Positions 59,901-64,000 of a DNA stretch of 64,000 nt are shown here, in pieces. How positions within the stretch are numbered: the first letter of the stretch is position 1; each line of letters begins with the position of its first letter. Location: NCBI GenBank assembly GCA_021847485.1, contig JAJZRA010000001.1:25460-89459 (forward strand), in the 5' to 3' direction. Position numbers and translations under genes: made by a program. The DNA is from a bacterium. GTDB lineage: Bacteria > Elusimicrobiota > Elusimicrobia > Elusimicrobiales > UBA9959. The notes beneath the pieces were generated by a model. That model searched no databases. It was not told the origin of the DNA and saw only the letters and a list, made by a program, of their open reading frames with translations.

Positions 59901-60652
59901 AGCGCGTCCTCCACCCGGCGGCGGGCCAGGCGCAGCGCGGCCAGCCCGGCCGCGGGTACCGCGGCGGACCAGACCAGCAGGGTAAGAAGATCGGCCGCCG
60001 GCGGGGCGGAACCGGCCGCGGCGGCGCGCGCCCCGTCGATGAGGGCGGCCAGCGGGTTCAGCGCGAGCAGCGAGGCCCTGCCGGGCGGCAGGGCCGAGAG
60101 GGGGTAGAAGACCGGCGTCAGGAAGAAGCCGGCCGTCAGCAGGATGGACCAGATGCGTTCCACGTCGGAATACAGCACGTAGAGCGGCGCCAGCGCCAGC
60201 CCCGCCCCGGCCGCCAGCAGCAGGCAGGCCAGGTCGAGCGCGGGCAGCCAGAGCCACGAGAGCGAGGGCGCGGGGCCGAAGGCCGCCAGCAGCGCGCACA
60301 TGGCGGCCAGCTCCAGCAGGTGGGAAAGGTAGACGCTCAGCAGCGAGGCCGCGACCGGCAGCTCGTAGGGGAGCGGGTAGTTGGAGACCAGGTGGCCGCG
60401 CCGCAGCAGGCTCGAGAGCGCGTACGAGGAGGCCGAAGCGAAGAAGTTCCACTCGACGACGCCGATCAGCAGGAAGACGGCGTAGTCGGCCTGGGCCCGC
60501 CCGAGCCAGCGCACGAAGAGGCCGTAGAGGACGGCGAACATCAGGGCCGGGTGCAGCAGGGTCCACAGGAAGCCGAGGAAGGTGCTCTGCTGGCGCAGGC
60601 GCCATTCGACGCGGGTCAGCGCCACCAGCCTGGCTAAAGCGGCTTTCTGCAT
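59897..60652 (-). CDS. ABC-2 type permease (polysaccharide/teichoic acid exporter-like)
   Basis: LVALTRVEWRLRQQSTFLGFLWTLLHPALMFAVLYGLFVRWLG. Confidence 0.88.
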   Translation of the reverse strand: MQKAALARLVALTRVEWRLRQQSTFLGFLWTLLHPALMFAVLYGLFVRWLGRAQADYAVFLLIGVVEWNFFASASSYALSSLLRRGHLVSNYPLPYELPVAASLLSVYLSHLLELAAMCALLAAFGPAPSLSWLWLPALDLACLLLAAGAGLALAPLYVLYSDVERIWSILLTAGFFLTPVFYPLSALPPGRASLLALNPLAALIDGARAAAAGSAPPAADLLTLLVWSAAVPAAGLAALRLARRRVEDAL

Positions 60653-60664
60653 AGCGTAATTATA

Positions 60665-61546
60665 TCAGGTACGGGCGCAGCGCAGGAAGCAGCCGGCGCA
60701 CCAGCGGGACCGGTAGCCGGCCGCCGGCGGCCTCAGCGCCTCCGGGCGCTCCAGCGGGGCGCGCAGGTCCTTGTGGAAAGGGCAGAGGTAGAACTCGCCC
60801 TCGGGGGCCAGCATCAGGAACGTCTCCCCGGCGCCGCAGGCGCCCGAGGGGCCGCCGCCGAGGAAGTCCAGCGCCTGCCTGAGGCCGGCGGCCTCAGATG
60901 AGGAGGGACCCGCTTCCTGCAGGGCGCGGCGCAGCCCCGCGGCCAGCGCCTTCCTTTCAGCCGGCCCCGGCTCCAGGCCGGCGGTGTTGGCGTTCGGCAC
61001 GAGGAACTGCGGGGCCAGCGGCACGCCGAGGCGGCGCGCCGCGGCCCAGGCTTCGTAGAAGGCCGCCGCGTTGCGGGCCGTGGCGGTAAAGGTAAGACCG
61101 GCGGAGAGTCCCGGGAAATCCGTCTTCACGGCGGCCAGCGAGAGCGCCAGGGCCGCGAAGGCGCCGGGCCTGCCGCGCAGCTCGTCGTGCAGCGGCCCGG
61201 GCCCGTCGAGCGAAGAACCGAGGTGCAGGCGGGACAGCAGGGCCCGCGGCAGCGAGCGCAGCAGGTCTTGAACGGCGGCCGGGTCGTGGAGCGAGGTCAG
61301 CAGCGCGAGCCGCGCCCGCGGGAAAGCCTTGGCCGCGCGTTTCAGGGCCGCGGCGAGGCCGGGGTAGAGCAGCGGCTCGCCGCCGGAGAAGGAGACCAGC
61401 TTCAGGTCCCGGAACGCGGGGGAGGCGAAGACCAGGTCCAGCGCGGCCGCGGAAAGGCGCGCCCCGCCGAGCAGGCGGTGGTCGCAGGCCAGGCACGCGT
61501 TGGGACAGGCGTGCAGCAGTTCGACGTGCAGGGCCTCAAGCGGCAT
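60665..61546 (-). CDS. Radical SAM protein
   Basis: ELLHACPNACLACDHR (CxxxCxxC), SFSGGEPLLYPG, C-term CxxF..CAGCFLRC. Confidence 0.85.
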   Translation of the reverse strand: MPLEALHVELLHACPNACLACDHRLLGGARLSAAALDLVFASPAFRDLKLVSFSGGEPLLYPGLAAALKRAAKAFPRARLALLTSLHDPAAVQDLLRSLPRALLSRLHLGSSLDGPGPLHDELRGRPGAFAALALSLAAVKTDFPGLSAGLTFTATARNAAAFYEAWAAARRLGVPLAPQFLVPNANTAGLEPGPAERKALAAGLRRALQEAGPSSSEAAGLRQALDFLGGGPSGACGAGETFLMLAPEGEFYLCPFHKDLRAPLERPEALRPPAAGYRSRWCAGCFLRCART

Positions 61547-62722
61547 CCAGCACCTTCCCGTAGACCGAGCAGAGGGTCTCGATCACGCCCCCGAAGGAGA
61601 ATCTCCCGCGCACCAGGCCCAGTGCCTCCCGCGCCAGGCCGGCCCTCAGGCCGGGGTCGCGCAGCAGCGCCGCGGCCGCGGCCGCCAGCCCGGAGTCGGT
61701 CGAGGCCGTAAGCAGGTGGCGCCCGGGCTCCGCGCCCTCTATGCCGGCGGCCGCCTCTTCGGAGGCCGCTACGGGGAGGCCGGCCGCGAAGGCTTCCAGG
61801 ATCTTTCCTTTGGCGCCCAGCCCGTAGCGTACCGGCGCCGCGAAAACGGAGGCCCGCCAGAGGAAAGGCCGGATATCGGCGACGGTGCCCGGCACCGAGA
61901 CCGAGTAGCCGGCCAGGGCCGCCACCGGCGGGGTGGGGCAGGAACCCGCCAGCGTCAGCGAGGCCCCGGGGATCTCCGCCTTGACCAGGGGGAAAATGCG
62001 CCGCGCCAGCCTCAGCGCGGCGTCCTCGTTGGGGTAGTGGGGGTAATGGCCGAGGAACAGCACTTCTGACGGGTCCCGCACGGAACCGGCGGGCGGGACG
62101 AAGTCGCCCGGCTCTACGGCGTTCGGCGTGACGGCGGTGATCCGGGCCGAGAGGTAGCGGGCGATGTCGCGCCCGTCGCTGGCGGTGATGAAGGTGGCGG
62201 CGGCGAAGCGGCCGTAATGGCGGCGGGCGTAGCGGCGCGCGCGGAGGAACTCGGCGGCCTTGAAGAAGCCCTTGAGGCCGGCGGTCTCGCGCAGGTAGTA
62301 CTTCCAGGGGTAAAGATAGCTGGAATCGATCTCGGTGTAGACGGCGGGGAGGTCCGGCGGCAGGGCGGAGGCGTAGGCCGCCATCTCGGAGAAAAGGATA
62401 TGGACCAGCTCGGCCCGCGTCTCGGCCGCCGCGGCGGCGAAGGCGCGCGCGGCTTCGGCCGACCAGTACATGGCCGGCAGGGCGGGGAGACCGGCGCCCT
62501 CGGCGCCGCGGGGCCTGGGGAGCAGGTAGACCTTCCGGAAGACCCTGCCTTCCAGGGTCATCGCGAGGGCGGTCTGGTGGGCGGCGGCCCCGTCGGCGGC
62601 GAAAGAGAAGAGCGACACCTCGTGCCCGGCCGCGGCCAGGCCCTCGGCCACCTTGGCGGTCCACTTCTCCCCGCCGGAAATGGAGGGGTAGGGGAAGCGC
62701 GGGGCCGCCAGCAGGACCCTGC

Positions 62723-62726
<4 letters not shown>
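61536..62726 (-). CDS. Glycosyltransferase family 4
   Basis: [68 protein letters not shown]. Confidence 0.88.

Positions 62727-64000
<1,274 letters not shown>

Noticed and set aside
58308-60605. 765-aa version of the ABC-HDAC ORF
   Set aside because: N-terminal part is out of frame over the ABC-2 permease; GTG at 59900 is the natural start.

Overview
64-kb high-GC bacterial window with no rRNA, CRISPR array, transposase or phage genes. Gene style and the pilus locus suggest an Elusimicrobiota-like genome; this is inference only. Left part (0-28 kb): mostly housekeeping and membrane functions (spermidine-synthase-like protein, NapH-like ferredoxin, M14 peptidase, PgeF, hybrid histidine kinase, adenine deaminase, second kinase, PilB-like ATPase fused to a receiver domain, FKBP, TerC, APC permease, two O-antigen-ligase/TPR proteins) and two tRNAs. 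28-40 kb: OmpA-like protein and a type IV pilus/T2SS-like operon (PilM-PilN fusion, PilO, PilP, secretin, PilB, PilC, four pilin-like proteins). 40-62 kb is an accessory region with the most unusual content: (a) a radical SAM / PqqD-like / 34-aa peptide / FabD-like acyltransferase / HprK-like kinase operon, facing a giant S26-peptidase + beta-helix + nucleotidyltransferase fusion. The 34-aa ORF is absent from the ORF track and carries a lasso-type YxxPxVxxxG leader motif; (b) an isoprenoid-type operon with IPK-like kinase, radical SAM, UbiA, two polyprenyl synthases, a clear MfnB (methanofuran-type furan synthase), an unknown protein and a prenyl-MTase-like methyltransferase; (c) an ABC exporter whose ATPase is fused in frame to an HDAC11-like deacylase. 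Other signals: an initiator tRNA with C33, a duplicated covarying hairpin element after it, and repeated -10 hexamers exactly 6 nt before start codons (leaderless mRNAs). uvrA is truncated by the right edge. All homology calls are from motif recognition; no searches were run.
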